Assembly (NCBI RefSeq): GCF_029433295.1
Contig: NZ_JAQTHV010000003.1
Span: forward strand, 186,001 to 250,000
DNA: 64,000 bases
Source of the DNA: Bifidobacterium sp. ESL0784
Lineage (GTDB): Bacteria > Actinomycetota > Actinomycetes > Actinomycetales > Bifidobacteriaceae
Direction of reading: 5' to 3'
The notes below the pieces were generated by a model. That model saw nothing but the letters and a program-made list of their open reading frames with translations, did not search any database and was not told the origin of the DNA. Of the stretch, positions 27,252-37,849 are shown piece by piece. A program made the translations under genes and the position numbers. Position 1 is the stretch's first letter; each line of letters opens with the position of its first letter.

Positions 27252-28558
27252 TACTTGTTCTCCTTGTCAAAAGCGGCGGCGGATTGGCCAGATTCGGAAG
27301 TATTCGATTGCGATAATGATGTCGGCGTCGCGAGCACGGATGAAACCGGCTCCCCCGCTTTGTGCGCCCGCATCAGCGAGACGAAACGGTCGAACAGATA
27401 GGCGGCATCGTGCGGGCCTGCTGCGGCTTCGGGGTGGTATTGTACCGAAAATGCCGGAATATCAACGCATTGCAGGCCTTCGACCACATCGTCATTCAGG
27501 TCGATGTGGGAAACGAACACCTTGCCGAACTTGCCGTTATCATATGACGATTCCACAATCCTGCCGATCGGGGCATCGACCGCGAACCCGTGGTTATGCG
27601 CGGTGATCTCGACCTTGCCGGTCGTCATATCACGCACCGGCTGGTTGACGCCGTGATGGCCGAACTTGAGCTTGTAGGTATCGAAACCGAGCGCACGTCC
27701 GAAAAGCTGGTTGCCGAAGCAGATGCCGAAGAAGGGGTATCGGGCATCCAACACCTGACGCAGCAAATCAACTTCGGGAGCAGCCTCTTGCGGGTCGCCC
27801 GGACCATTCGAGAAGAAGACTCCGTCGGGATTCAGCGCTTTGATGTCGTCGAACGTGACTGTGGACGGCACGACGTAGACGCGGCAGCCACGTTCGGCCA
27901 AGCGATGAGGAGTCATGCCTTTAATGCCAAGATCGACCGCGGCCACGGTGAAGAGGGGGTCCTTGCCTTCGAATTCGCCGCTAGGCTCGACAGTATAGGT
28001 TTTATCGGTGCTCACATGGTCATAAAGCCTGGCACCCTGCATCTTCGGGGAAGCCAAGACTTCCTGCAACAAAGCTTCAACGGAGCGTAACGACCCGGTC
28101 GCCTTGTCCACCAAGGCATCGCCGGAGAAAATACCCGCACGCATCACGCCTGCGCTGCGAAGGTGACGCACCAGCTTGCGGGTGTCGATATTGCTGATGC
28201 CGACGATGCCGTCACCTTTGAGCTCGTCGTCCAGACTGTCGTTCGCCCGCCAATTGCTCACGTTCGGGCTGGGTTGACGCACGACGTAACCAGCCACCCA
28301 GACTCGTTTGGACTCGGGATCCTCGTCGTTGACCCCGGTGTCGCCGATATGTGGGAAAGTCTGCACGACGATTTGCCGGTCATAGCTCGGGTCGGTAATC
28401 GTCTCCTGGTAGCCGGTCATGGCTGTTGCGAAGACGATCTCGCCGAACGTCGAACCAAGTTTGCCGTAAGGCTCGCCTACATAAAGCTGGCCGTCTTCCA
28501 ACAACAGCACAGCATCATCCTTAGAGTACTGTGCCGCCGAAGTTTCCTGCTGACTCAC
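27251..28558 (-). CDS. carA: Carbamoyl-phosphate synthase small (glutaminase) subunit
   Basis: Class I glutamine amidotransferase feeding ammonia to CarB. The 435-residue protein has the CPSase small-subunit N-domain ([29 protein letters not shown]) and a glutaminase domain with the nucleophile Cys in [12 protein letters not shown] and the His/Glu pair in [14 protein letters not shown] chose the GTG at 28558, seven bases after AAGGGGG; the open frame continues upstream to 28636 with unlike, Pro/Gly-rich residues. It follows nusB by about 100 bases. Confidence 0.96.
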   Translation of the reverse strand: MSQQETSAAQYSKDDAVLLLEDGQLYVGEPYGKLGSTFGEIVFATAMTGYQETITDPSYDRQIVVQTFPHIGDTGVNDEDPESKRVWVAGYVVRQPSPNVSNWRANDSLDDELKGDGIVGISNIDTRKLVRHLRSAGVMRAGIFSGDALVDKATGSLRSVEALLQEVLASPKMQGARLYDHVSTDKTYTVEPSGEFEGKDPLFTVAAVDLGIKGMTPHRLAERGCRVYVVPSTVTFDDIKALNPDGVFFSNGPGDPQEAAPEVDLLRQVLDARYPFFGICFGNQLFGRALGFDTYKLKFGHHGVNQPVRDMTTGKVEITAHNHGFAVDAPIGRIVESSYDNGKFGKVFVSHIDLNDDVVEGLQCVDIPAFSVQYHPEAAAGPHDAAYLFDRFVSLMRAHKAGEPVSSVLATPTSLSQSNTSESGQSAAAFDKENK

Positions 28559-28656
28559 CACGAGTCCCCCTTGCTCCGGGCCCGTGCGCGGACTCGGAAA
28601 TAACTGGACCGGAAAACAGATTCGCGGCCCGGCCACCGTACCGCGGTCAGAACTAA

Positions 28657-29349
28657 TTACACAATCATTGAATTATTGTCGCCATCGGGCGCAGCGGGAA
28701 TCGGGACTTCGCTAGCCTCACTAGAGGAATTCTCACCGGTTTCAGGTTGTGAATCCGCATCGACACTGGTTGGGGAATCGTCGTTGACGGTTTCCGTTTC
28801 AAACGGAACACCATCGCCCTTGCCGGAAATACCACGGGAATTCAGGAACCCTGGAGCTGTAGGCGAATTAAGCCTGCGATCGGCCGCTTCTCGTTCGGCC
28901 TTTTCCTTGGCCTCGACTTCATGCACCGTCTTGATATCGGCAAGAACCGTGTCCTTGTCATCGCAAAGTGCGCTCAACAGGCCATGGATGAACGCGGGCG
29001 AATCATCGTCAGAAAGGGTTTTCGCCAATCCCAATGCCTCGTCGATGGCCACGCGGTCGGGAACGTCATCGTTGAAAAGAATCTCCCAGGCGGCGATACG
29101 CAGGATATTTCTGTCAACGACGGCCATCCGTCGCAACGGCCATTTGGTTGAGTGGGATTCGAGGGCTCGATTGATACCCACCTGTTCGTCGGCCACGCCT
29201 CGAACGATTTCTATAGCATAATCGGGCAACGGAGTCTGGGCTCCCGGTTCGGCAATGCGCTCGGCGAGCAGCGACGGGATGTCCTGCCCCTTCTCATCCG
29301 CTTCATAGAGCGTATTCAGCGCCCGTTTGCGAGCTGTCGAACGTGCCAT
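28657..29349 (-). CDS. nusB: Transcription antitermination protein NusB with C-terminal extension
   Basis: NusB binds boxA RNA with NusE (S10) in rRNA antitermination. Residues 1-140 are the all-helical core ([70 protein letters not shown]). A hydrophilic tail of about 85 residues, rich in Ser, Glu, Asp and Pro, follows and is probably disordered; NusB proteins are normally 130-160 residues. The order efp-nusB-carA-carB is shared by other bifidobacteria to my knowledge. About 98 bases separate it from efp and from carA. Confidence 0.95.
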   Translation of the reverse strand: MARSTARKRALNTLYEADEKGQDIPSLLAERIAEPGAQTPLPDYAIEIVRGVADEQVGINRALESHSTKWPLRRMAVVDRNILRIAAWEILFNDDVPDRVAIDEALGLAKTLSDDDSPAFIHGLLSALCDDKDTVLADIKTVHEVEAKEKAEREAADRRLNSPTAPGFLNSRGISGKGDGVPFETETVNDDSPTSVDADSQPETGENSSSEASEVPIPAAPDGDNNSMIV

Positions 29350-29447
29350 CTAGCCAGTTGCCTCCCAGTGAAAGTTTTGCGAATTACCGCTTACAAATAT
29401 AGTATTCCGACTTGGGTGACGAAATCCTGCCAAGCCAGAAAAAGAAA

Positions 29448-30014
29448 TCAGTTGTTTTCGCGGCCGAGGTAGGAACCGTCGCGGGTGTCGACCTTAACCA
29501 TTTCGCCTTCACCGACGAAAAGCGGCACCTGAATCTCGGCACCGGTTTCTACGGTGGCGGGCTTGGTTCCGGCGTTCGAACGGTTGCCCTGCACGCCCGG
29601 CTCGGTTGAAGTGACCTTGAGAATCACAGATGCCGGCAGCTCGACGCTCAATGGGGTGCCATCATGGAAGCTGACGATGCAATCGGTGCCTTCCAGCAGG
29701 TACTTCGCCTGGTCACCGACAAGTTCCTTCGGAATGCTGACCTGATCGTAAGTGGTCATGTCCATGAAGACGAAAGTATCGCCTTCCTCATAGGAATACT
29801 GCAGCGTACGGTTATCGACGGTCTCGAACTCCATCTTCATGCCCGCGTTGAACGTCCTATCGACGATCTTGCCCGAAAGCACGTTCTTGATGGTGGTACG
29901 CACGAAAGCCGGGCCCTTGCCGGGCTTGACGTGCTGGAATTTCGTGACGGTCCAGAGCTGTCCGTCGAGGTTCAATACCGACCCGTTTTTGATGTCATTG
30001 CTAGTTTGTGCCAC
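29448..30014 (-). CDS. efp: Elongation factor P
   Basis: Relieves ribosome stalling at polyproline. The 188-residue protein has three beta-barrel domains, with domain [21 protein letters not shown] and the tip loop [10 protein letters not shown]. The tip residue is Lys inside a PGKGP palindrome, the actinobacterial form reported to work without modification; no EpmA/EpmB-like gene is present here. The C-terminal signature [25 protein letters not shown] is complete. It begins the efp-nusB-carAB series. Confidence 0.97.
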   Translation of the reverse strand: MAQTSNDIKNGSVLNLDGQLWTVTKFQHVKPGKGPAFVRTTIKNVLSGKIVDRTFNAGMKMEFETVDNRTLQYSYEEGDTFVFMDMTTYDQVSIPKELVGDQAKYLLEGTDCIVSFHDGTPLSVELPASVILKVTSTEPGVQGNRSNAGTKPATVETGAEIQVPLFVGEGEMVKVDTRDGSYLGRENN

Positions 30015-30155
30015 GTCTCGTCACCTTAGTCATTTACTTTTCAAACGATTTGCATTCCATAAAATGCCTCAGCAATTATGCCACGGCGTATGTACAGCCG
30101 ATTGACAGTATGTTTCCCGCAGGAGTTTCTAAGTTTATGTTTTAATTCAAATACA

Positions 30156-30190
30156 GTTGTGCCCCACACCTTTGTGATGCGGGGCACAAC
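30156..30190 (-). terminator. Rho-independent terminator after tuf
   Basis: GTTGTGCCCC (30156-30165) pairs perfectly with GGGGCACAAC (30181-30190). On the minus strand the stem is followed by TGTATTTGAATTAAAA, a loose T-rich run. It starts 33 bases past the tuf stop. Confidence 0.85.
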
Positions 30191-30222
30191 AATAAGTAAA
30201 TCTAGAACTTGCGTTCTTAGAA

Positions 30223-31425
30223 CTACTCGATCACCTTGGTGACACGGCCTGAGCCGACGGTGTGGCCACCTTCACGAACTGCGAAGGTCAGGCCCTCTTC
30301 CATAGCGACGGGCTGAATCAGCTCGACGGAGAAGGTGGCGTGGTCGCCAGGCTGAACCATCTCAACGCCTTCCGGCAGGGTGATGACGCCGGTGACGTCG
30401 GTGGTGCGGAAGTAGAACTGCGGACGGTAGTTGGAGAAGAACGGCGAATGACGACCGCCCTCATCCTTCGTCAAGACGTAGACTTCGCCCTCGAACTTGT
30501 GGTGCGGGGTCACGGTGCCGGGCTTGGCCACAACCTGGCCGCGCTCGACGTCGTCACGGTTGATGCCGCGGAGCAGCAGACCGGTGTTGTCGCCAGCCTC
30601 GGCCTCGTCCATCTGCTTGTGGAAGGTCTCGATGGAGGTGACGGTGGTGGTCTGGGTCGGACGAATGCCGACGATCTCTGCCGGGGCGTTGACCGGGATG
30701 CGGCCACGCTCGACACGGCCGGTCACCACGGTGCCACGGCCGGAGATGGTGAAGACATCTTCGATAGGCATCAGGAACGGCTTGTCAAGGTCGTGGACAG
30801 GGGTCGGGATGTAATCGTCGACGGCATCCATGAGTTCCTTGATAGTCTGGACCCACTTGTCGTGATCCGGAGCGTCATCATGCAGAGCGCCATAGGCGGA
30901 AGTGCGGATGACCGGGCAGTCACGATCGAAGCCGTTTTCTTCGAGGAGGTCGCGGACCTCTTCTTCGACGAGCTCGATGAGCTCTTCGTCGTCGACCATA
31001 TCGCACTTGTTGAGAGCGACGAGAATCCTCGGCACGCCTACCTGGCGGGCGAGCAGAACATGCTCGCGGGTCTGAGCCATCGGGCCATCAGTGGCGGCGA
31101 CGACGAGAATCGCGCCATCCATCTGAGCGGCGCCGGTGATCATGTTCTTCACGAAATCGGCGTGGCCGGGGCAATCCACGTGAGCATAGTGACGCTTCTC
31201 GGTCTGATACTCGATGTGGGCGATGTTGATGGTGATACCACGCTGCTTCTCTTCAGGAGCGGCGTCGATCTGATCGAAGTCATACTCCGGGTTGAGATCG
31301 GGGTACTCTTCGTGCAGCACCTTCGAGATGGCCGCGGTCAGGGTCGTCTTACCGTGATCAACGTGGCCAATGGTGCCAATGTTAACGTGCGGCTTGGTCC
31401 GCTCGTACTTTTCCTTTTCTGCCAT
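30223..31425 (-). CDS. tuf: Elongation factor Tu
   Basis: GTPase that delivers aminoacyl-tRNA to the ribosome. The 400-residue protein carries G1 GHVDHGKT, G2 region RGITI, G3 DCPGHADF, G4 NKCDMV and G5 SAYGAL, followed by the two beta-barrel domains ([34 protein letters not shown]). AGGAGG lies seven to eight bases upstream of the ATG. It is the last gene of the str series, about 170 bases after fusA, a gap large enough for its own promoter. Confidence 0.98.
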   Translation of the reverse strand: MAEKEKYERTKPHVNIGTIGHVDHGKTTLTAAISKVLHEEYPDLNPEYDFDQIDAAPEEKQRGITINIAHIEYQTEKRHYAHVDCPGHADFVKNMITGAAQMDGAILVVAATDGPMAQTREHVLLARQVGVPRILVALNKCDMVDDEELIELVEEEVRDLLEENGFDRDCPVIRTSAYGALHDDAPDHDKWVQTIKELMDAVDDYIPTPVHDLDKPFLMPIEDVFTISGRGTVVTGRVERGRIPVNAPAEIVGIRPTQTTTVTSIETFHKQMDEAEAGDNTGLLLRGINRDDVERGQVVAKPGTVTPHHKFEGEVYVLTKDEGGRHSPFFSNYRPQFYFRTTDVTGVITLPEGVEMVQPGDHATFSVELIQPVAMEEGLTFAVREGGHTVGSGRVTKVIE

Positions 31426-31593
31426 TACTTTGTCCTCCTGGACGTTTCGTAGTTATTCCCGAGCTTTTCGGCCTCGAGATACTCGCTACAGTTTACTGGG
31501 TTTCTGGGTTACCTGCCACAAAGTGCCCGAACCCAGTCAGCGCTTGAAAATTCTAGCGCCGACTGGAGACAGACACGCCTTGGGCGAAGTATT

Positions 31594-33723
31594 TTATTCG
31601 CCGCGTTGGGCCTTGATGATCTCCTCGGAGACCGACTTGGGGACCTGCGCATACGAATCCATCTGCATGGTGAACATCGCGCGTCCCTGTGTCCTGGAAC
31701 GCAAGTCGCCGATGTAGCCGAACATCTCGCTAAGCGGGACCTTCGCCTCAATGACCTTGACGCCGGTGGCATCCTTCATATCGGTGATGCTGCCACGACG
31801 CGAGACGAGATCGCCCTGCACGGTGCCCATGTACTCCTCAGGGGTACGCACCTCGACGGCCATGATCGGCTCGAGGATGACGGGCTTTGCCTTCGGGGCT
31901 GCGGTCTTGAACGCCATGGAACCGGCGATCTTGAAGGCAAGCTCGGAGGAATCGACATCATGGATCTGGCCATCGGTGACGGTCGCCTTGACGCCGACCA
32001 CCGGGAAGCCAGCGAGAATGCCGGCTTCCATGGCCTCCTGCACACCAGCATCGATCGAAGGAATGAATTCCTTGGTGATGTGGCCGCCGGTGACCTCGTT
32101 GACGAACTCGTAGTCCTTGCCCTCTTCCGGAGGAATCGGCTCGAAGTTCATCAAGACCTTTGCGAACTGGCCGGAACCACCCGTCTGCTTCTTGTGGGTG
32201 TATTCCTGGTTCATAACGGCCTGGCGAATGGTCTCGCGGTAGGCGACCTGCGGGTTGCCCACGTTGCAATCGACGTTGAACTCGCGACGCATACGGTCGA
32301 CGATGATGTCGAGCTGGAGTTCGCCCATGCCGGAAATCAGCGTCTGGCCGCTTTCCTCATCGGTCTTGACCTGGAAGGTCGGATCCTCGTCGGCGAGCTT
32401 CGCCAGAGCGATCGACATCTTCTCCTGATCGGCCTTGGTCTTCGGCTCGACGGCGACCTCGATCACCGGCTCCGGGAAGGTCATGGATTCCAGCGAAATC
32501 GGGGCCTTATCGTCGCACAGGGTATCACCGGTGGAGACGTTCTTCAGACCAACGAGCGTGTAGATGTTGCCAGCTTCGGCAGCGTCAACAGGGTTTTCCT
32601 TGTCGGCGTGCATCTGGAAGATCTTGCCGACACGTTCCTTCTTGTCCTTCGTGGAATCGAGCACGGTGTCGCCGGGCTTGATGGAGCCGGAATAGACGCG
32701 CACAAACACGAGCTTGCCATAGAAGGGGTGGGTCGAGATCTTGAAGACCAACGCGGCGAATGGATCGTCCATCGTGGGCTTGCGGTCGATCTCCTCGGAC
32801 TCGTCACCGGGCTTGAAGCCAACGATGGCGGGAACGTCCTCAGGGCTGGGGAGGTAATCGACCACTGCGTCGAGCAGTGGCTGAATGCCCTTGTCCTTGA
32901 ATGCGGAACCGCACAGGACCGGATAGGCCTGACGCTCGATGGTGAGCTTGCGGATACCTGCGCGGATCTCCTCTTCGCTCATCTCACCGGATTCGAGGTA
33001 CTTCTCCATCAGGTCGTCATCGGATTCGGCCACCTGATCGAGAAGCTCCGAACGATACTGCTCGGCCTTGTCCTTCAAGTCATCAGGGATGTCGACAGTG
33101 TCGTAGTGGGCACCGAGATCGGTGGTGACGTCGTTCCAGACATACGCTTTCATACGAATCAGATCAACCATGCCGACGAAGTCGTTCTCAGCGCCGATCG
33201 GCAGCTGCACGACCAGCGGGGTGGCTCCGAGCTTCTTCTTGATGGTGTCGACGGAGTAGTAGAAATCGGCTCCGAGCTTATCCATCTTGTTGATGAAGCA
33301 GATGCGCGGCACGCCGTACTTGTCGGCCTGACGCCACACGGTCTCGCTCTGGGGCTCTACGCCTTCCTTGCCATCGAAAACGGCAACGGCGCCATCGAGC
33401 ACGCGAAGCGAACGCTCCACCTCGGCTGTGAAGTCCACGTGGCCGGGGGTGTCGATGATGTTGATCTGGAACTTCTTGTCGGGATCATGGGTCTGACGGT
33501 TCCAGAAGCAGGTGGTCGCGGCGGACTGAATAGTGATACCGCGTTCCTTTTCCTGGGCCATGAAGTCCATGGTCGAGGCGCCTTCGTGCGTCTCGCCGAT
33601 CTTGTAGTTCTTACCGGTGTAGTACAGAATACGTTCCGTACACGTTGTCTTACCGGCATCGATGTGAGCCATGATGCCGATGTTGCGGACCTCATTGAGG
33701 TCACTGAGCACATCAAGTGCCAT
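31594..33723 (-). CDS. fusA: Elongation factor G
   Basis: Translocation GTPase of 709 residues. The G domain has AHIDAGKTT, the switch I segment [21 protein letters not shown] and [10 protein letters not shown]; domains II-V follow, with the domain IV loop near [15 protein letters not shown]. It is canonical in length and order. It lies 33 bases after rpsG and belongs to the str operon. Confidence 0.98.
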   Translation of the reverse strand: MALDVLSDLNEVRNIGIMAHIDAGKTTCTERILYYTGKNYKIGETHEGASTMDFMAQEKERGITIQSAATTCFWNRQTHDPDKKFQINIIDTPGHVDFTAEVERSLRVLDGAVAVFDGKEGVEPQSETVWRQADKYGVPRICFINKMDKLGADFYYSVDTIKKKLGATPLVVQLPIGAENDFVGMVDLIRMKAYVWNDVTTDLGAHYDTVDIPDDLKDKAEQYRSELLDQVAESDDDLMEKYLESGEMSEEEIRAGIRKLTIERQAYPVLCGSAFKDKGIQPLLDAVVDYLPSPEDVPAIVGFKPGDESEEIDRKPTMDDPFAALVFKISTHPFYGKLVFVRVYSGSIKPGDTVLDSTKDKKERVGKIFQMHADKENPVDAAEAGNIYTLVGLKNVSTGDTLCDDKAPISLESMTFPEPVIEVAVEPKTKADQEKMSIALAKLADEDPTFQVKTDEESGQTLISGMGELQLDIIVDRMRREFNVDCNVGNPQVAYRETIRQAVMNQEYTHKKQTGGSGQFAKVLMNFEPIPPEEGKDYEFVNEVTGGHITKEFIPSIDAGVQEAMEAGILAGFPVVGVKATVTDGQIHDVDSSELAFKIAGSMAFKTAAPKAKPVILEPIMAVEVRTPEEYMGTVQGDLVSRRGSITDMKDATGVKVIEAKVPLSEMFGYIGDLRSRTQGRAMFTMQMDSYAQVPKSVSEEIIKAQRGE

Positions 33724-33756
33724 AAATGTTTCCTTACCCTAACTCTTCTGCGAAGA

Positions 33757-34227
33757 TTACCAGCGATAGTGAGCGAAGGCCTTGTTGGCCTCTGCCATCT
33801 TGTGCGTATCCTCGCGGCGCTTGACGGAAGCACCGAGGCCGTTGGAGGCGTCGAGAATCTCGTTGGCGAGACGCTCGGCCATGGTCTTCTCACGACGCTT
33901 GCGGGAGAAATCAGTCAGCCAGCGAAGGCTCAGGGCGTTCGCACGGTTGGGCTTGACCTCGACCGGGACCTGGTAGGTCGCACCGCCGACACGGCGGGAA
34001 CGGACCTCGAGGGACGGACGGATGTTGTCGAGCGCGCGTTTCAAGACGGCGACGGGTTCCTGATCGGTCTTCTCCTTGACCATGTCAAGTGCGGAGTAGA
34101 CGATGTCCTCGGCGATCGACTTCTTGCCGTCGAGCAGGATCTTGTTGATGAGCTGAGCGACCACGGTCGAACCGTAGATCGGATCAGGGAGCAGCTGATG
34201 CTTCTTGGATGGTCCTTTACGTGACAT
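33757..34227 (-). CDS. rpsG: 30S ribosomal protein S7
   Basis: 156-residue 16S rRNA head-binding protein. [63 protein letters not shown] and [15 protein letters not shown] are in place over the full length. It starts five bases after the rpsL stop, in the usual rpsL-rpsG-fusA order. Confidence 0.98.
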   Translation of the reverse strand: MSRKGPSKKHQLLPDPIYGSTVVAQLINKILLDGKKSIAEDIVYSALDMVKEKTDQEPVAVLKRALDNIRPSLEVRSRRVGGATYQVPVEVKPNRANALSLRWLTDFSRKRREKTMAERLANEILDASNGLGASVKRREDTHKMAEANKAFAHYRW

Positions 34228-34232
34228 ATCTC

Positions 34233-34604
34233 TTACTTCGCCTTCTTTGCGCCGTACAGGGAGCGTCCCTGCTTGCGGTCCTTGACACCCTGGGTATCGA
34301 GCGCGCCACGCACGATGTGGTAACGCACACCAGGAAGATCCTTCACACGGCCACCGCGAACGAGCACGATGGAGTGCTCCTGCAGGTTGTGGCCCTCGCC
34401 CGGAATGTAGGCGGTTACTTCGATGCCGGAGCTCAGGCGCACACGGGCGACCTTACGCAACGCGGAATTCGGCTTCTTCGGTGTAGTGGTATACACACGG
34501 GTGCACACGCCGCGACGCAGCGGGCTGCCCTTCAAGGCCAAAGTCTTGGATTTCTTTGACTTTGCCTTACGTCCTTTGCGGACAAGTTGTTCTATAGTAG
34601 GCAA
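34233..34604 (-). CDS. rpsL: 30S ribosomal protein S12
   Basis: 123-residue decoding-site protein. It contains [16 protein letters not shown] (the Lys of KKPNS is the classical streptomycin position), [27 protein letters not shown] and a basic C-terminus. The Lys residues at the usual resistance positions are unchanged, so nothing here predicts streptomycin resistance. It is the first gene of the str operon. Confidence 0.98.
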   Translation of the reverse strand: MPTIEQLVRKGRKAKSKKSKTLALKGSPLRRGVCTRVYTTTPKKPNSALRKVARVRLSSGIEVTAYIPGEGHNLQEHSIVLVRGGRVKDLPGVRYHIVRGALDTQGVKDRKQGRSLYGAKKAK

Positions 34605-35094
34605 CTTCAGTTCTCCGATTCGTTAATCATTATTTCTTGCGGAGCCGCCTCGCTGCAGCCCCAATCGACGAATCGAAATGAGACAGCCACAGTCCACCGG
34701 CCCGATGGCCCTTCACTCTCCTGCCGCCGCATTGCTGCGCGCAATCTAACAAGTTCCGGGATATCCCAGTGCCCACGCCTGTTACATAAGGCGTGCCACT
34801 GGCACACACAAGTAAGAACTATAACATAAAGCTTCGGACATTTTGGAAAGCCGCGCCATTGCGAATACCCCCTTGGGCTGTCTTGGCTGATCGGCAATCG
34901 ATATCCCTGTTCGTCGCTTTATCGGATGAGCGGAAACCCTGCACGAACCGGACTTACGATAGTCCAGCTATAACCCAGCCGAAATTTTATAGAATCACAA
35001 AAGTATTCGCAACGTATCAGAGAATGAATCTACACTAAGCCATACAACACAAATACGGGGTATCGATACTCCACGTACGAAAGAGCAGTGCACC
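34605..35094. other. Divergent regulatory region between rpsL and the aldehyde dehydrogenase
   Basis: About 490 bases without a gene. CCAGTG at 34766-34771 begins a strong hairpin that ends with CACTGG at 34797-34802, with an inner CACGCCT/AGGCGTG stem. On the minus strand it would lie in the rpsL leader, about 160 bases before the ATG, and could be an attenuator or autoregulatory site; a TATAGT-like element is just upstream of it. The aldehyde dehydrogenase promoter should lie in the AT-rich DNA at 34960-35060. Confidence 0.5.
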
Positions 35095-36453
35095 ATGAGT
35101 GAAACCTGTGAGCAGAAAGTCCAACAATTACATTGCTCGTTCGATGCGGGAGTCTCGCGTCCTTTCGCTTGGCGGCGCGAACAACTCCGGCGGATGAAAC
35201 GCATGGTCTCGGCGCATCGCCGGGATATCGAACACGCTGTTTATCTCGATCTGGGCAAACCTGCCGCCGAAACCGCGCTGATGGAGATCAAGCTGGTTTT
35301 GGACGAAATAAAGTTCGTCGAACCGCGTATCGGGCGCTGGAGCAGGCGACAACACACAGCCATGCCACTGCTGATGCAACCTGCCAGAAGCTGGACTGTG
35401 GCCGAGCCCAAGGGTGTCGTGCTGGTGATTTCGCCGTGGAACTATCCACTGATGCTCAGCCTTGAACCGATGGTCGATGCCATTGCGGCCGGCAATTGCG
35501 TATGTCTCAAGCCTTCCGAGCTCTCCCCCAATACCAGCGCGCTGCTCGAACGGCTTATCAGCCAATATCTTGACCCACGAGCGTTTGCCGTCGTTCAAGG
35601 TGCGGTTCCCGAGACCACCGAGCTTTTGAAGCAGCCCTTCGACCATATTTTTTATACCGGCAACGGCAAGGTTGGCTCGATTGTGATGGAGGCCGCGGCG
35701 AAGCAGCTTACACCGGTCACGCTCGAACTTGGCGGCAAGTCGCCGGTGTTCGTGGACGCGAGCGCCAACCTCAATGTCGCTGCCGGTCGTATCGCCTGGG
35801 GACGGTTTACGAATGCCGGGCAGACCTGCGTGGCACCGGATTACGTGCTGACCACCCCGGAGCTCGTCGAACCATTGGCAGAGAAAATTGCGACGTTCAC
35901 CCAAAAGTTCTTTGGCGACAACCCGGCAGAATCCGCAAGTTACGGACGCATCGTCAATACCAAACAATTCGACAGACTTGCCGGATTGCTACCGACCAAC
36001 GGAAAAGCGTTCAGTGGCGGTGAAACAAATCGCAAGCACCTCTATATTGCGCCTACTATCCTTACCAACGTCGACCCGAACGACCCGGTGATGCAGGAGG
36101 AAATCTTCGGCCCGATTCTGCCGATTCTCGCCGTAGACAATGCCACCGAAGCCGTAGCATTCATCAACAAGCGCCCAAAACCGTTGGCCTTGTATGTCTT
36201 TACACGTTCGAAAGCTACCCGATTATTGTTCGAGCGCCACACCAGCTCGGGAGCACTTGGCTTCAACCTGCCGCTCGGCCATCTGCTTTCCAGCCGTCTC
36301 CCCTTCGGCGGCGTCGGCGCTTCCGGCATGGGCTCCTACCACGGCAAGACGGGCTTCCTCGAGTTCAGTCATATCAAAACCGTGACGAGCAAGCCGACAT
36401 TCCCCGACACGTTACGTATCGCCTACCCGCCGTATAGAAACATCGTCCGCTAA
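35095..36453 (+). CDS. Aldehyde dehydrogenase family protein
   Basis: 452-residue NAD(P)-dependent oxidoreductase of the class 3-like, short-N-terminus type. GVVLVISPWNYPLMLSLEP and CLKPSELSPNT form the cofactor site; the catalytic Glu is in VTLELGGKSPVFVD and the nucleophile Cys in RFTNAGQTCVAPDYV. QEEIFGPILPI and the C-terminal PFGGVGASGMGSYHGKTGFLEFSH are family signatures. It oxidises aldehydes to acids, but the substrate is unknown. It is on its own between the str operon and tRNA-His and lacks a strong ribosome site (AAGAG about 11 bases upstream). Confidence 0.92.
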   Translation: MSETCEQKVQQLHCSFDAGVSRPFAWRREQLRRMKRMVSAHRRDIEHAVYLDLGKPAAETALMEIKLVLDEIKFVEPRIGRWSRRQHTAMPLLMQPARSWTVAEPKGVVLVISPWNYPLMLSLEPMVDAIAAGNCVCLKPSELSPNTSALLERLISQYLDPRAFAVVQGAVPETTELLKQPFDHIFYTGNGKVGSIVMEAAAKQLTPVTLELGGKSPVFVDASANLNVAAGRIAWGRFTNAGQTCVAPDYVLTTPELVEPLAEKIATFTQKFFGDNPAESASYGRIVNTKQFDRLAGLLPTNGKAFSGGETNRKHLYIAPTILTNVDPNDPVMQEEIFGPILPILAVDNATEAVAFINKRPKPLALYVFTRSKATRLLFERHTSSGALGFNLPLGHLLSSRLPFGGVGASGMGSYHGKTGFLEFSHIKTVTSKPTFPDTLRIAYPPYRNIVR

Positions 36454-36500
36454 TGCGGCATGTTGACTGGTGCTGACTGAGCGAAAATCATCCGAAAGCG

Positions 36501-36533
36501 AAAAATCCCCGAAACCTAATGATTTCGGGGATT
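36501..36533 (-). terminator. Rho-independent terminator after tRNA-His
   Basis: AATCCCCGAAA (36504-36514) pairs perfectly with TTTCGGGGATT (36523-36533) and is followed on the minus strand by T5. It starts three bases past the tRNA CCA end. It also faces the aldehyde dehydrogenase gene, which ends about 50 bases away. Confidence 0.92.
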
Positions 36534-36535
36534 GA

Positions 36536-36612
36536 TGGGGTGGCCAACGCGGTTCGAACGCGCGACCTTCTGAACCACAATCAGATGCTCTACCTGCTGA
36601 GCTATGGCCACC
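36536..36612 (-). tRNA. tRNA-His (GTG anticodon)
   Basis: A full cloverleaf reads on the minus strand. The acceptor GTGGCCA pairs with TGGCCAC, preceded by an encoded G-1 opposite C73, the His identity pair. The D arm is GCTC/GAGC; the anticodon stem TCTGA/TCAGA holds the loop TTGTGGT with anticodon GTG; the T arm is GCGCG-TTCGAAC-CGCGT. The 3' CCA is encoded (36536-36538). Confidence 0.96.
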
Positions 36613-36749
36613 ATCGAAGTGGGAAACCGACCGGTTCGATGAACCGAATCAACATCCGCACAACAGATAAGAACTATACATGATTCTCAAGACCTTGAGT
36701 CACCGGCGCGTCGCGGGATCCGTCCAACCTGTCAGTTTTGTAAGCCTTG

Positions 36750-37781
36750 TCACAATTCGGTATCCACCTCCGGAGTCTTCTCCCCCGCCGTCACGGAGAA
36801 CGGAAGCGTGTTGCGCTTGGAAGGAATCGGGCAGGTGCAGTAGGCGGAGAACGCGCAGGGATAGTTGTAGGCGTAATTGAAATCGAGCTCCTCCAACTCG
36901 TCCAAGGTCAACTCGTCAAGCCGCATCACACGGCCGATACCGTAGGTCTCTCTGCCGTTGGTCGGGTCGCTGAAGAAGATGCTCGCATGTCCGAAGACGT
37001 TGGAGACGACCAGCGAATAGCCTTTGCCGTCATACTGGAACTCGACAAAGCCCAGCAACGGGTATGATTGCAACACGGTCTTCACCACCGAATCATGAAT
37101 GTCGAATTCGTCTGGCTCGGCACGGCGGAAATGAGCCTGAATCCGCCATTTTGGATCGATTGGGAATGTGTCGATGTCATCGAAATGCTGACGGGTTTTG
37201 GCGTGCGGGTCCTTGACGCGAATCCAGAACCGGTAGGTGGATTGGTCAACCAGATCGGTTTGCGAGTTCACTTCGATGCGCTTGTCACCGTAGTTGAGAT
37301 AGGCGAGCGCCTGTTCCCCGAACGCTGTAGGAGCGAAGGAAATCGGGGCCTTAAGTATCGTTCGACCATTGGTCACAGTCACGGATTTATCACCATTTTT
37401 GCCGTCGATATTGCCTGTCCGTTTCTGTGTTTCGTTTTCGTCGGATTTGGGATAATAGGTCAGCACATCGTTTTCGGCACGCCAGGCCCCCGGAATGCCG
37501 TCAATCGTCTGCGTCTGGCCGTTGGCGACCCATGTAATCGACGCCGGCGCCAGATAACCGTGCGGCGCCTTGAGTTCCTCCAGCCGCTGTTCGTGCCACA
37601 TCTGCCATTGCTGGACGTATGGGTCGGTGGCGACCGGCGGAAGCGTCGAGACTCCTTCGGGGAGTCCGCCTTGTGAAGACGAAAGATCCAGACCTTGTTT
37701 TGACGAGGCAAAAAGCCGATTTATCGAAGTCCCGGTAGCCTCTTCGCCGCCTTTTGCACCAGTTGTATTTAAATCACTCAT
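36750..37781 (-). CDS. DUF1684 domain protein
   Basis: 343-residue cytoplasmic protein. The DUF1684 parts are a WHEQRLEELKAPHGYLA start near residue 60, the central FDDIDTFPIDPKWRIQA, GRETYGIGRVMRL and the C-terminal Cys-containing FNYAYNYPCAFSAYCTCPIPSKRN. The function of this family is not established. The first 55 residues are low-complexity. I chose the ATG at 37781, seven bases after GGAG. It follows the methionine-type transporter by 68 bases and may be co-transcribed with it. Confidence 0.83.
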   Translation of the reverse strand: MSDLNTTGAKGGEEATGTSINRLFASSKQGLDLSSSQGGLPEGVSTLPPVATDPYVQQWQMWHEQRLEELKAPHGYLAPASITWVANGQTQTIDGIPGAWRAENDVLTYYPKSDENETQKRTGNIDGKNGDKSVTVTNGRTILKAPISFAPTAFGEQALAYLNYGDKRIEVNSQTDLVDQSTYRFWIRVKDPHAKTRQHFDDIDTFPIDPKWRIQAHFRRAEPDEFDIHDSVVKTVLQSYPLLGFVEFQYDGKGYSLVVSNVFGHASIFFSDPTNGRETYGIGRVMRLDELTLDELEELDFNYAYNYPCAFSAYCTCPIPSKRNTLPFSVTAGEKTPEVDTEL

Positions 37782-37849
37782 GATAATCTCCATTATTTCT
37801 GATTGATATTTCCTGCTTGTCGATTGCGCGAATCTTAAACATTCGAACC

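Noticed and set aside
26037-27401. A 454-codon plus-strand open frame opposite carB
   Set aside because: Shadow of carB; no recognisable motif and no ribosome site.
31606-34224. An 872-codon plus-strand open frame across fusA and rpsG
   Set aside because: Antisense of highly conserved str-operon genes; its composition (Leu/Asp/His/Gly) is that of a codon-bias shadow.
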